Assembly: GCA_903871575.1 (NCBI GenBank)
Contig: CAIQHJ010000183.1
Span: 1 to 40,351, forward strand
Reading direction: 5' to 3'
Source of the DNA: an uncultured Bacteroidota bacterium
GTDB lineage: Bacteria; Bacteroidota; Bacteroidia; Chitinophagales; Chitinophagaceae
DNA length: 40,351 nucleotides
Made by a program: the position numbers and the translations under genes. The notes under the pieces were generated by a model, which saw only the letters and a program-made list of their open reading frames with translations, ran no database searches and was not told the origin of the DNA. Shown here piece after piece: positions 9,092 to 17,500 of the stretch; within the stretch, counting starts at the first letter, position 1; every line of letters begins with the position of its first letter.

Positions 9092-9922
9092 ATGCGACAG
9101 CTCAATCAATTCCTATTTGCGATTTTATTTTTTTTTACCATCACATCTTGTGATTCGTTTAGTAAAGTTCAAAAAAGCAAGGATTATGAGTATAAATTGA
9201 CAAAGGCAGAAGAATATTTCAATGCAAAGAAATACAGATATGCTCAGCAATTGTATGAAGAGTTGTTTCCTGTGTTCAAAGGAACAGAGAAGTTTGAAGA
9301 CATCTATTACAAATATGCCTATTGTTTTTATAATGATGGGTTGTACAGAGATGCAGAAAATTTATTTAAAGGATATTTAGAAGTTTTTCCAAACAGCGAA
9401 AAAGCAGAAGAAGTGGATTACATGCGGGCGTATTGTTTCTACAAACAATCACCCAAGCTGGAATTGGAACAAGTGAATACGATGAAAGCCATGGCGATGA
9501 TGCAGACTTTCATCAACACACATCCAGGTTCACCAAGGATTAAAGAGGCCACTGAAATCATTGATAAGTCAAGAGCTAAACTTGAATTGAAAGAATATCG
9601 TGGTGCGCAGTTGTATTATAATTTAAGTGAGTTTAGGGCTTCAGCAATAGCATTTTCATCACTTTTAAACAATTATCCTGAATCAACTTCGGGTGATAGT
9701 TACAAATTAATGGTGGTAAAATCTTACTTTAAGTTTGCTAAGATGAGCGTATTAGATAAACAAGAAGAAAGATTTGAAAAAGTGATTACGGAATATGAAG
9801 ATTTTTTAGATAGGTTTCCAGAAAGTAAATTGCTATCAGAAGCCAAAGAATATTATACATTAAGTCAAAACCAAATTAAAATAATAAAAAATGAGCAAAC
9901 TTCGTCGTCAATTAAGCGGTAA
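9092..9922 (+). CDS. bamD: Outer membrane protein assembly factor BamD
   Basis: BamD is the essential lipoprotein of the beta-barrel assembly machine, bound to BamA on the periplasmic face of the outer membrane. The 276-residue product has a lipoprotein signal with 'TITSC' (lipidated Cys20), then helical TPR-like repeats rich in Tyr and Ala such as 'AEEYFNAKKYRYAQQLYEEL' and 'YRDAENLFKGYLEVFP'. I placed the start at 9092 because the lipoprotein signal begins there; an upstream TTG at 9032 would place 20 extra residues before it. The gene overlaps the next by 32 nt, which suggests coupled translation. Confidence 0.92.
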   Translation: MRQLNQFLFAILFFFTITSCDSFSKVQKSKDYEYKLTKAEEYFNAKKYRYAQQLYEELFPVFKGTEKFEDIYYKYAYCFYNDGLYRDAENLFKGYLEVFPNSEKAEEVDYMRAYCFYKQSPKLELEQVNTMKAMAMMQTFINTHPGSPRIKEATEIIDKSRAKLELKEYRGAQLYYNLSEFRASAIAFSSLLNNYPESTSGDSYKLMVVKSYFKFAKMSVLDKQEERFEKVITEYEDFLDRFPESKLLSEAKEYYTLSQNQIKIIKNEQTSSSIKR

Positions 9923-10232
9923 TACCAGCAGCTCTGTTGAGCCAAAAAAATTATCAGATTTAAAAGAAAAGACAGGCAATTTGTATGAATCAATAGCTGT
10001 GGTTGCTAAAAGAGCAAACCAAATCAATATAGCAATCAAAGAAGAATTGCATAATAAGTTAGAAGAATTTGCAAGCCACACCGACAGTTTGGAAGAAATT
10101 CATGAAAACAAAGAGCAAATAGAAATTTCTCGTGCATATGAAAGAATGCCAAATCCAGCGTTATTGGCTACGACAGAATTTTTAGAAGACAAAGTATATT
10201 TCCGTAGAAACGATGAAAATTTGTTTAGTTAA
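9891..10232 (+). CDS. rpoZ: RNA polymerase omega-like subunit (Rpb6 family, Bacteroidetes type)
   Basis: The 113-residue protein resembles the Rpb6/omega-like proteins encoded directly after bamD in Bacteroidetes. It has an N-terminal 'NLYESIAVVAKRANQI' helix, corresponding to the conserved omega segment that wraps the beta-prime C-terminus, then 'KEELHNKLEEF' and a C-terminal 'PALLATTEFLEDKVYF'. Omega helps assemble and stabilise RNA polymerase and in some bacteria binds ppGpp. Its ATG lies inside the bamD 3' end in another frame (32-nt overlap). The identification relies on sequence pattern and gene order; a direct alignment was not possible here. Confidence 0.75.
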   Translation: MSKLRRQLSGNTSSSVEPKKLSDLKEKTGNLYESIAVVAKRANQINIAIKEELHNKLEEFASHTDSLEEIHENKEQIEISRAYERMPNPALLATTEFLEDKVYFRRNDENLFS

Positions 10233-10272
10233 TATTATCACTCTTTTATTGAAGGATTTAAAATACTTGTTA

Positions 10273-10305
10273 TAAATTTAGCCCCGCATCAAGCGGGGTA
10301 TTTTT
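10273..10305 (+). promoter_or_regulatory. Hairpin plus -7-like element abutting the coaBC start
   Basis: TAAATTTA (10273-10280) resembles the -7 element. It is followed by a GC-rich hairpin (CCCCGC 10282-10287 with GCGGGG 10293-10298) and TATTTTT that ends exactly at the coaBC ATG. The hairpin could terminate transcripts arriving from the omega-like gene. A transcript starting from the -7 element would begin within it and escape. Confidence 0.45.
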
Positions 10306-11502
10306 ATGTTGAAAGGAAAAAAAATATTATTGGGTATCTCTGGAAGTATTGCTGCTTACAAATCGGCGATGCTTGTGCGCCTATTGATTAAAGCCGGAGC
10401 AGAAGTGAAAGTGATATTGACACCAAGCGCTACTCAATTTGTGGCGCCATTAACTTTGTCTACTCTGTCTAAAAACGACACCTATTCAGCACTTTCAACA
10501 GATGAAACCTGGTCAAATCACGTGATGTTGGGACGATGGGCAGACATCATGTTGATTGCACCACTGAGCTGCAACACTTTGTCAAAAATGGCTGCTGGTG
10601 CTTGTGATAATTTATTGATGGCAGTTTATTTGTCATCCATTTGCAAAGTAGTGGTTGCACCTGCAATGGATGAAGACATGTGGTTGCATCCTTCAACTCA
10701 AAAAAATATTGAAACCATTAAAACATTTGGCAATGAAGTCATTCCAGTAGGAAATGGAGAATTGGCAAGTGGATTAACGGGTCCTGGAAGAATGGCAGAA
10801 CCCGAACATATATTGCAATGGCTAATACAATATTTTGAAATCAATCAAGATTTATTGCATAAAAAGGTAATGATAACTGCCGGTCCAACGTACGAAAAAA
10901 TTGATCCGGTTCGATTTATAGGCAATTACTCATCAGGAAAAATGGGAATAGCTTTAGCAGATGAATGCAAGCGACGAGGAGCAACTGTAACCCTGATATG
11001 TGGCCCCATTTCGCAACATATTCCTGCAGGAGTTGAAACCATTCATGTAGAAAGTGCAGATGAAATGTATGCTGCATGTCACCAGTTATTTCCTCAAACA
11101 GATATTGCCATTTTCTCCGCTGCTGTGGCCGATTTTAAAGTTAAACAGCAGTCAAATGAAAAAATTAAAAAAACAGATACACAATCTTTTGTGCTAGAGT
11201 TGGAACGCAACAAAGATATTTTACAATCGATTGGCGCAATCAAACAAGCGCATCAATTGGTTATTGGGTTTGCACTAGAAACTCAAAATGAAACAGCAAA
11301 TGCCCAAGAAAAATTAAAATCCAAAAATGCGGATTTCATCGTATTGAATTCATTAAATGACAAGGGAGCAGGTTTCGGACACGACACCAATAAAATTACT
11401 ATTTTTGATAAAAATGGTGATGTAAAAGCTTTTGAACAAAAATCAAAAGTAGCAGTTGCAAAAGATATCATCAATACCATCATAAACTTTACCCATGTAT
11501 AA
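10306..11502 (+). CDS. coaBC: Bifunctional phosphopantothenoylcysteine decarboxylase / phosphopantothenate--cysteine ligase
   Basis: It catalyses two consecutive steps of coenzyme A synthesis: ligation of cysteine to 4'-phosphopantothenate (CoaB) and flavin-dependent decarboxylation (CoaC). The N-terminal flavoprotein domain has 'GSIAAYKS' (13-20), the catalytic His in 'NHVMLGRWAD' (His72) and the substrate motif PAMDEDMW (119-126), with Asp where E. coli has Asn. The Cys-containing flap of E. coli (ACGDIGPGRM) reads ASGLTGPGRM here, without the Cys; I believe this is common in Bacteroidetes. The CoaB domain starts near residue 187 with 'ITAGPTYEKIDPVRFIGN'. Length (398) is normal. The end overlaps the next gene by 8 nt. 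Confidence 0.96.
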   Translation: MLKGKKILLGISGSIAAYKSAMLVRLLIKAGAEVKVILTPSATQFVAPLTLSTLSKNDTYSALSTDETWSNHVMLGRWADIMLIAPLSCNTLSKMAAGACDNLLMAVYLSSICKVVVAPAMDEDMWLHPSTQKNIETIKTFGNEVIPVGNGELASGLTGPGRMAEPEHILQWLIQYFEINQDLLHKKVMITAGPTYEKIDPVRFIGNYSSGKMGIALADECKRRGATVTLICGPISQHIPAGVETIHVESADEMYAACHQLFPQTDIAIFSAAVADFKVKQQSNEKIKKTDTQSFVLELERNKDILQSIGAIKQAHQLVIGFALETQNETANAQEKLKSKNADFIVLNSLNDKGAGFGHDTNKITIFDKNGDVKAFEQKSKVAVAKDIINTIINFTHV

Positions 11503-12412
11503 ATTCATTCTGCTTATCTTATTCATTTGTTGTTTTCACCAATCTAATGCACAAGAATTAAAGGCAAGGGTAACGGTAGTGACTACACGCGTTTCAAATA
11601 ATGTAAATAAGAATGTTTTTCAAACACTTCAAACTGCGCTCAATAATTTTTTGAACAACAGAAAATGGACAGCAGATGCATATGGAACAAACGAAAAAAT
11701 TGAATGTAATTTTTTACTTAATGTGGAATCAACGGATGAACTAAATGTATATGCTGCTTCTATCACGATTCAATCTGCAAGGCCAATTTACAATTCAAGT
11801 TATCTTTCTCCCATCATCAATTATAAAGACGACAATTTTTCATTTAAATACCTTGAATTTCAACAATTGGATTTTAATGAAAATCGTGTAACCGGAAATG
11901 ATCCTTTGGTATCAAATTTAACTGCGGTATTTGCGTATTATGCATATTTGGTAATAGGTTTTGACGCTGCTTCTTTTTCGCTTCATGGAGGAGATGCTTA
12001 TTTTCTAAAAGCTCAAAATATTGTAAACAATGCCCCTGATGGAAGAAATATTACCGGTTGGAAAGCATTCGACGGCATAAGAAACAGGTATTGGTTGGTA
12101 AACAATATGCTGGATACCAGATACGCTGCCATGCACGATGTATATTACAATTATTATAGAACGAGCATGGATAAATTATTTGAAGATGAAAAATCAGCGC
12201 GAGTTGAAATGATGAATGTATTGAGTTTGTTGGATGGTTTTAATATTGAAAATCCCAACACCATGATTAATCAGTTTTTCTTTCAAGGGAAGTCAAACGA
12301 ATTGATAAAAATATTTACTAAAGCAGCACCTCCAGATAAAGCTGCCGCACTCGAAATACTATCTAGACTTGACATTACAAATGCAGGCAAATATAAAGAC
12401 CAACTAAAATGA
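11495..12412 (+). CDS. porD: DUF4835 / PorD-like protein (T9SS-associated)
   Basis: This 305-residue exported protein has a short signal peptide ending 'QSNAQ' and no transmembrane helix after it. The start, 'ELKARVTVVTTRV', a Trp-containing 'FLNNRKWTADAY' and 'FAYYAYLVIGFDAASFSLHGG' are typical of the Bacteroidetes family known as DUF4835. That family is, to my recollection, now assigned to PorD of the type IX secretion/gliding apparatus; this naming is from memory. It overlaps coaBC by 8 nt and the following lipoprotein gene by 4 nt (ATGA), so it is co-transcribed with coaBC. A T9SS cargo gene at the left edge of the window shows that the host has this system. Confidence 0.75.
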   Translation: MYKFILLILFICCFHQSNAQELKARVTVVTTRVSNNVNKNVFQTLQTALNNFLNNRKWTADAYGTNEKIECNFLLNVESTDELNVYAASITIQSARPIYNSSYLSPIINYKDDNFSFKYLEFQQLDFNENRVTGNDPLVSNLTAVFAYYAYLVIGFDAASFSLHGGDAYFLKAQNIVNNAPDGRNITGWKAFDGIRNRYWLVNNMLDTRYAAMHDVYYNYYRTSMDKLFEDEKSARVEMMNVLSLLDGFNIENPNTMINQFFFQGKSNELIKIFTKAAPPDKAAALEILSRLDITNAGKYKDQLK

Positions 12413-12768
12413 GATGGATTGCTTTGCTTACAATGATAAGCTTTTTGATTTCTTGTCGACAAAAGGAAACAATTCCTGCCGAAATTATACAGCCTCAAAA
12501 AATGGAGTTGATTCTTTGGGACTATTTGAAGGCGGATGCATATGCAAGTGAAATAAGTAGGAAAGACACCACAAAAAATGATACGTCTGTAAATTTGGCA
12601 TTGCAACAGGTGATTTTCAAACATCACAAAGTAACAAAACAGTCATTCACTGAAAGCTATAACTATTATTGTAAGCACCCAACAAAATTGCTTCCCATTT
12701 TAGATTCAATTTTAGCCACAAGAAACAAGGGTACGTCATCCGGGAATATCTATAATCTCCCATATTAA
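12409..12768 (+). CDS. DUF4296 domain lipoprotein
   Basis: A small (119-residue) lipoprotein with signal 'LLTMISFLISC' (lipidated Cys16). The mature part, with 'MELILWDYLKADAY' and a later 'FKHHKVTKQSFTESYNYYCKHP', follows the DUF4296 pattern seen in Bacteroidetes. Its function is unknown. It starts within the stop codon of the PorD-like gene (ATGA), which indicates translational coupling and suggests a joint envelope function. No further domain is visible. Confidence 0.75.
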   Translation: MRWIALLTMISFLISCRQKETIPAEIIQPQKMELILWDYLKADAYASEISRKDTTKNDTSVNLALQQVIFKHHKVTKQSFTESYNYYCKHPTKLLPILDSILATRNKGTSSGNIYNLPY

Positions 12769-12789
12769 CATTGAAAAATAATCAACTTC

Positions 12790-13485
12790 ATGAATAAAGT
12801 ATTTTATAACGCTGCCGATGCCATTGCCGATATCCCAAGTGGTGCAACGCTCATGCTTGGTGGTTTTGGATTGTGTGGCATTCCAGAAAACTCAATATCA
12901 GCTTTGGCTACAAGTGGGATTCACCATTTAACTTGTATTTCAAATAATGCTGGCGTAGATGATTTTGGAATTGGTTTATTATTGCAAAACCGACAAGTAA
13001 AAAAAATGATTGCATCATATGTTGGTGAAAATGCAGAATTTGAAAGACAATTGCTCAGTGGTGAGTTGGAAGTAGAATTGATTCCACAAGGAACATTGGC
13101 TACAAGGTGTATGGCATCGGGATATGGATTACCCGCTATTTATACACCAGCAGGTATTGGCACAGAAATAGCGGAAGGCAAAGAAATTAGGGAATTTAAT
13201 GGTAAAGCATATTTACTTGAAATGGCATTTGAAGCAGATTTCGCAATCGTTAAAGCATGGAAGGGAGATGCCATGGGCAATTTGATTTTTAAAGACACCG
13301 CTAGAAACTTTAACCCTCTGATGGCGATGGCAGGAAAAATAACCATTGCAGAAGTAGAAGAATTGGTGGCAGTAGGAGAATTAGATCCCAACCATATTCA
13401 TACGCCTGGTATTTATGTTAACCGAATATTTCAAGGACAAGATTATGAAAAGCGCATCGAACAATTAACCACCCGAACACAATAA
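12790..13485 (+). CDS. scoA: 3-oxoacid CoA-transferase subunit A
   Basis: Subunit A of a two-subunit CoA-transferase (succinyl-CoA:acetoacetate type) that activates acetoacetate or a similar 3-oxoacid using succinyl-CoA. The 231-residue product has the family signature 'LMLGGFGLCGIPE' near residues 21-33, 'SNNAGVDDFGIG', and the later 'AIVKAWKGDAMGN'. Length is normal for the A subunit. Subunit B follows after 53 nt on the same strand. The pair allows use of ketone bodies or turnover of branched-chain and aromatic amino acid carbon. The lipoprotein gene ends 21 nt upstream, so transcription may continue from it. Confidence 0.93.
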   Translation: MNKVFYNAADAIADIPSGATLMLGGFGLCGIPENSISALATSGIHHLTCISNNAGVDDFGIGLLLQNRQVKKMIASYVGENAEFERQLLSGELEVELIPQGTLATRCMASGYGLPAIYTPAGIGTEIAEGKEIREFNGKAYLLEMAFEADFAIVKAWKGDAMGNLIFKDTARNFNPLMAMAGKITIAEVEELVAVGELDPNHIHTPGIYVNRIFQGQDYEKRIEQLTTRTQ

Positions 13486-13538
13486 CAAGGAACATGATTA
13501 AGTTGAGTTAAAACTTTTTTTTTAAAATTGAATAGCAC

Positions 13539-14198
13539 ATGGCATTAAATAAATTTCAAATCGCACAACGCATAGCCAAAGAATTAAAGGATGGATATTA
13601 TGTCAATCTGGGCATTGGCATACCGACGTTGGTAGCTAATTACATTCCTGAAGGTGTAAATGTTGTATTACAAAGTGAAAATGGATTACTGGGGATGGGA
13701 CCTTTTCCTTTGCAAGGTGAAGAAGACGCAGATTTGATCAATGCCGGCAAACAAACCATCACAACCATACCTGGCTCTGCATTTTTTGATAGCGCCATGA
13801 GCTTTGGTATGATACGTTCTGGTAAAGTTGACCTCACTGTTTTGGGCGCTATGGAAGTGAGTGAAAATGGAGATATTGCAAACTGGAAAATTCCTGGTAA
13901 AATGGTAAAGGGTATGGGCGGTGCAATGGATTTGGTGGCGAGTGCAAAAAATATCATCGTAGCCATGATGCATACCAATCCAAAAGGGGAGAGTAAACTG
14001 CTACCATCTTGTACGTTGCCCCTGACTGGGATAAAATGCGTGAAGAAAATTGTGAGTGATTTGGCTGTATTGGAAATTGTTGATGGGCACTTTAAATTGT
14101 TGGAACGTGCACCCGGCGTTTCTGTTGAAGAAATTGTTAGTAAAACTTTGGGTAAATTAATTGTGGATGGGGAAATTCCAGAAATGGACGTCAACTAA
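13539..14198 (+). CDS. scoB: 3-oxoacid CoA-transferase subunit B
   Basis: The catalytic subunit partner of the upstream A subunit. Its 219 residues include 'GYYVNLGIGIPTLVANYIP' and the active-site signature 'QSENGLLGMGP', where Glu47 forms the glutamyl-CoA thioester intermediate. Also present are 'GSAFFDSAMSFGMIR' and 'LGAMEVSENGDIANW', typical of the family. Length is normal. A bidirectional terminator follows directly and separates it from pckA, which converges on it. Confidence 0.94.
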   Translation: MALNKFQIAQRIAKELKDGYYVNLGIGIPTLVANYIPEGVNVVLQSENGLLGMGPFPLQGEEDADLINAGKQTITTIPGSAFFDSAMSFGMIRSGKVDLTVLGAMEVSENGDIANWKIPGKMVKGMGGAMDLVASAKNIIVAMMHTNPKGESKLLPSCTLPLTGIKCVKKIVSDLAVLEIVDGHFKLLERAPGVSVEEIVSKTLGKLIVDGEIPEMDVN

Positions 14199-14222
14199 AA
14201 ATCCCCATAAAGTTGGGGATTT
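14196..14222. terminator. Bidirectional terminator between scoB and pckA
   Basis: A 7-bp stem (ATCCCCA 14201-14207 with TGGGGAT 14214-14220) has a 6-nt loop. The A run on its left reads as a T tract on the minus strand, so it fits pckA best. On the plus strand only a short T run follows. Confidence 0.65.
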
Positions 14223-14251
14223 AAAGCATTTGAAGTAGTCGTATTCTCAAT

Positions 14252-15856
14252 TTATATTTTTGGAGCCGCGTTTAAAATTTCAGCATTTACGCCTGCTGCA
14301 TATTTTTCGAAATTCTTGATAAACTGCGCGCCCAATTCTTTCGCTTTAATATCGTATGCATTTTTATCTTCCCAAGTATTTCTAGGATTCAAAATGTCTG
14401 AAGGCACATCAGGACATGTCAACGGCATCATCATCCCAAATACAGGATGAGCTTCGAATGCAACATCATTTAACTTGCCTTCCAAAGCGGCTGTAATCAT
14501 TGCTCGGGTATATGGCAATTTCATTCGATGACCAATTCCATAAGGTCCTCCGCTCCAACCTGTGTTGATCATCCAAACATTTACATCGTGTGCTTTCATT
14601 TTCTCGCCAAGCATTTCTGCATAATGACCCGGATGCAAAGGCAAGAAGGGTGCGCCAAAGCATGCGCTAAATGTAGATTTGGGTTCAACAACGCCAGCCT
14701 CTGTTCCTGCAACCTTCGCAGTATACCCACTGATAAATTGATACATCGCTTCCCCAGCATTTAATTTGCTGATGGGTGGTAAAATACCATATGCATCTGC
14801 TGTAAGAAAAAAGATATTCTTAGGGGTTTTTCCAATTGACGGTTCTAATGCATTGCTGATGTATGACAACGGATAACTCACTCTCGTATTTTCAGTAATC
14901 TTCTTAGAACTGAAATCAATCTCATTGGTACCTTCAAAAAAAGTTACATTCTCCACTAAGGCTCCTGCTCTGATAGCATGATAAATCTCTGGTTCTTTCT
15001 CTTCACTCAAATCAATTGTTTTAGCATAACAACCACCTTCGAAATTAAAAACCGAGTCGTTTGTCCATCCATGCTCATCATCTCCAATTAAATGTCTTTT
15101 GGGGTCTGCGCTCAATGTTGTTTTACCAGTGCCACTCAATCCAAAGAAAACAGCGGTATCTCCATCATCACCCATATTGGCCGAACAATGCATGCTGAGC
15201 ACATTTTTCTCATGTGGTAAGATGTAATTGAGTATCGTAAATATTCCTTTTTTCATTTCACCGGTATAGCCTGTGCCACCAATTAAAATGGTTTTTTGAG
15301 AAAAACTTACAATCGCAAAATTTTCCTGACGGGTTCCGTCTATCGTTGGATCTGCTTTAAAATTGGGTGCTTGAATGATATGCCAATCGGGTGTGAAATC
15401 TTTTAGTTCTGCATCTGTTGGACGAAGAAACATATTGTATGCAAAAAGATTGCTCCATGGATTTTCGTTGATTACCCGCACATTCAATCGGTATTTTGGA
15501 TCAGCGCAAACATAACCATCTCTTACCCAAATTTCTTTGTCAGATAAATAGTTAATCATCTTCTCTTTCAATTGATCAAAATATTGCTGATCGATTGGAA
15601 GATTAAATTCATTCCAGTGGATGGTGTCTTTGGTGATACTGTCTTTTACAATAAACTTGTCTTTTGGACTTCTGCCTGTAAACTTGCCGGTATTGATTAC
15701 CAATGCACCTGTGTTGTTGAGTGTTCCTTCATTTCTGTTGATGGTTGCTTCAACAAGTTGTGCAGGCATCAGCTGATAATGTACAGCTTTTGATGTGGTT
15801 AAACCGATGGCTTTTGTTCTGTTGAATGGAGCGTCAGTGATGGTATCAATAGACAT
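14252..15856 (-). CDS. pckA: Phosphoenolpyruvate carboxykinase (ATP)
   Basis: Converts oxaloacetate and ATP to phosphoenolpyruvate, CO2 and ADP, the first committed step of gluconeogenesis (or the reverse, CO2-fixing direction in succinate formers). The 534-residue product has the kinase-1a P-loop GLSGTGKT (239-246), the metal/phosphate motif DDEHGW (259-264), 'GRSPKDKF' near residue 61 and the 'FEGGCYAK' PEPCK signature region. Length and motifs match the ATP-dependent class, not the GTP class. The start at 15856 gives the full N-terminus. The gene is alone on its strand and diverges from the aminopeptidase P gene over a 333-nt region. Confidence 0.97.
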   Translation of the reverse strand: MSIDTITDAPFNRTKAIGLTTSKAVHYQLMPAQLVEATINRNEGTLNNTGALVINTGKFTGRSPKDKFIVKDSITKDTIHWNEFNLPIDQQYFDQLKEKMINYLSDKEIWVRDGYVCADPKYRLNVRVINENPWSNLFAYNMFLRPTDAELKDFTPDWHIIQAPNFKADPTIDGTRQENFAIVSFSQKTILIGGTGYTGEMKKGIFTILNYILPHEKNVLSMHCSANMGDDGDTAVFFGLSGTGKTTLSADPKRHLIGDDEHGWTNDSVFNFEGGCYAKTIDLSEEKEPEIYHAIRAGALVENVTFFEGTNEIDFSSKKITENTRVSYPLSYISNALEPSIGKTPKNIFFLTADAYGILPPISKLNAGEAMYQFISGYTAKVAGTEAGVVEPKSTFSACFGAPFLPLHPGHYAEMLGEKMKAHDVNVWMINTGWSGGPYGIGHRMKLPYTRAMITAALEGKLNDVAFEAHPVFGMMMPLTCPDVPSDILNPRNTWEDKNAYDIKAKELGAQFIKNFEKYAAGVNAEILNAAPKI

Positions 15857-16189
15857 GTCATTTACATTTAGTGGAGAACAAATGTAGGCATCAAAATCTA
15901 TAATTAAAATTGAATTAGTGGCTATAAATTAAACGAAGTTTAAAAAAGTGCTGAAAAATTGACATTAATTTAAAAACATCTAAAATGATAGCGGGTTGGT
16001 ACATCAAAAAAGGTGAAATATTAAACGAAGATTATTTTTTTAAAGGCTATTTTGTTTCCTGTTACACGAATGTTTTAGAATCATGTATCTTGTAGCAAAT
16101 TTTTAAAAACCATAGCATTGGTACAGTGCAAAGTGGTTTATGACAATACGAATTGTTACAGCATTGCGAAGAATTTAAAATAAAATCAA
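15857..16189. promoter_or_regulatory. Divergent intergenic region pckA/pepP with 11-bp direct repeat
   Basis: This 333-nt AT-rich stretch separates two divergent genes. On the minus strand TACATTTG (15886 down to 15879) fits a -7 element for pckA, 23 nt from its start codon; no good -33 partner is evident. ATTAAACGAAG occurs twice (15928-15938 and 16020-16030). The first copy is part of an inverted repeat TTAAAC-GAA-GTTTAA (15929-15943) that looks like an operator. A 36-codon open frame (15985-16095) lies here but has no supporting evidence. No RNA gene is apparent. Confidence 0.4.
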
Positions 16190-17485
16190 ATGAAATACTT
16201 ACCATTAAATCCAGAAATCTTTATCACCAATCGTCAGCGTTTTATTGAAAAAATGGGTAAAAAGTCAATCGCTATTTTTAACAGCAATGATGAAATGCCT
16301 GCCAACGCCGATCAGCTGCATACTTTCAAACAGAATGCCGATTTATTTTGGTTGACAGGTATTGAGCAAGAGGATTCCATGTTGATTTTGTTTCCTGAAA
16401 ACCCAGATCCTCAGTATAGAGAAGTATTGGTGTTGGTAAGACCTAATGAAATCAAAGAAAAATGGGACGGTAGTAGATTGAGAAAGCATGAAGCAGAAAA
16501 AATTTCTGGCATTAAAACCATTGTTTGGCTCGATAGTATAGAAGGTATGTTGCAACCATGGATACATGCAGCTGATACCATTTATTTGAATAGCAATGAA
16601 AACGATAGAAAGTCAAGCCATTTAGAAGTGAGGGATTATAGATATGCAAGAGAAATGCGTGCGCGTTATCCTTTGCATAAATTTGAACGCAGCGCCAAGT
16701 TATTGAAAGATTTAAGGTCAATAAAAACACCTTTAGAAATAGAAGTGATGCAACAAGCCATGGACATCACCAACGTAACGTTCAGAAGGTTGCTTCAATT
16801 TATAAAACCTGGCGTGATGGAATATGAAATAGAGGCAGAAATTTGGCATTCTTTTTTGTCGCAAAGAGCATCAAGACCAGCATACGGTTCTATCATTGCT
16901 TCTGGAGATAGGGCTAGGACATTGCATTATGTTGCCAACAATCAAGCGTGTAAAGATGGAGAATTGTTGTTGATGGATTTCGGTGCAGAGTATGGCAACT
17001 ATTGCGCAGACCTCACCAGAACGGTTCCAGTAAGTGGCAAGTTTTCTAAACGTCAAAAAACAGTGTACAATGCTTGTTTGCATTTGCATGTATATGCAGC
17101 GAGTATTTTGAAACCTGGAATTAGCATTGTTGATTATACAAAGAAAGTGGGCGATGAAGCAAGTATCGTGTTTCAAAAAATTGGCTTGATCACCAAGTCG
17201 GATGTGAAGAATGAAACACCAGACAACAGGGCGTTTACAAAATATTTATACCATGGTATTTCGCATCATTTAGGCATAGATGTTCATGATTTAGGCACAC
17301 GTACAGAACCGATAAAAGCAGGAATGGTATTTACCATCGAGCCTGGCATTTATATCGAAGAAGAACAAATGGGCATTAGAATAGAAAACAATTATTTGAT
17401 AACCAAAAATGGCAATAAAGATTTGATGAAACAGATTCCCATCACGGTAGAAGAAATCGAATCCTTAATGAAAATTAAATCATAG
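16190..17485 (+). CDS. pepP: Aminopeptidase P family metallopeptidase (M24B)
   Basis: A cytosolic dimanganese enzyme that removes the N-terminal residue when proline is second. The 431-residue product starts with the AMP_N creatinase-like domain (to about 170, with 'ADLFWLTGIEQEDSMLILFP'). The catalytic pita-bread domain carries all expected ligands: Asp263 and Asp274 ('MDFGAEYGNYCADLTRT'), His359 ('HGISHHLGIDVHDLG'), Glu384 ('TIEPGIY') and Glu399 ('GIRIEN'). No signal peptide is seen. pssA begins 15 nt after the stop, so it heads a run of plus-strand genes: pssA, purS, rsmI. Confidence 0.93.
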   Translation: MKYLPLNPEIFITNRQRFIEKMGKKSIAIFNSNDEMPANADQLHTFKQNADLFWLTGIEQEDSMLILFPENPDPQYREVLVLVRPNEIKEKWDGSRLRKHEAEKISGIKTIVWLDSIEGMLQPWIHAADTIYLNSNENDRKSSHLEVRDYRYAREMRARYPLHKFERSAKLLKDLRSIKTPLEIEVMQQAMDITNVTFRRLLQFIKPGVMEYEIEAEIWHSFLSQRASRPAYGSIIASGDRARTLHYVANNQACKDGELLLMDFGAEYGNYCADLTRTVPVSGKFSKRQKTVYNACLHLHVYAASILKPGISIVDYTKKVGDEASIVFQKIGLITKSDVKNETPDNRAFTKYLYHGISHHLGIDVHDLGTRTEPIKAGMVFTIEPGIYIEEEQMGIRIENNYLITKNGNKDLMKQIPITVEEIESLMKIKS

Positions 17486-17500
17486 TTGATATTTTATTGT

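Noticed and set aside
10779-10803. Missing Cys in the CoaC flap as a sign of an inactive decarboxylase
   Set aside because: All other catalytic motifs are intact and I recall the same Ser-containing flap from other Bacteroidetes CoaBC proteins, so it is more likely a lineage variant.
13640-14194. 184-codon minus-strand open frame opposite scoB
   Set aside because: scoB is a clear family member in full length on the plus strand; the opposite frame has no recognisable features.
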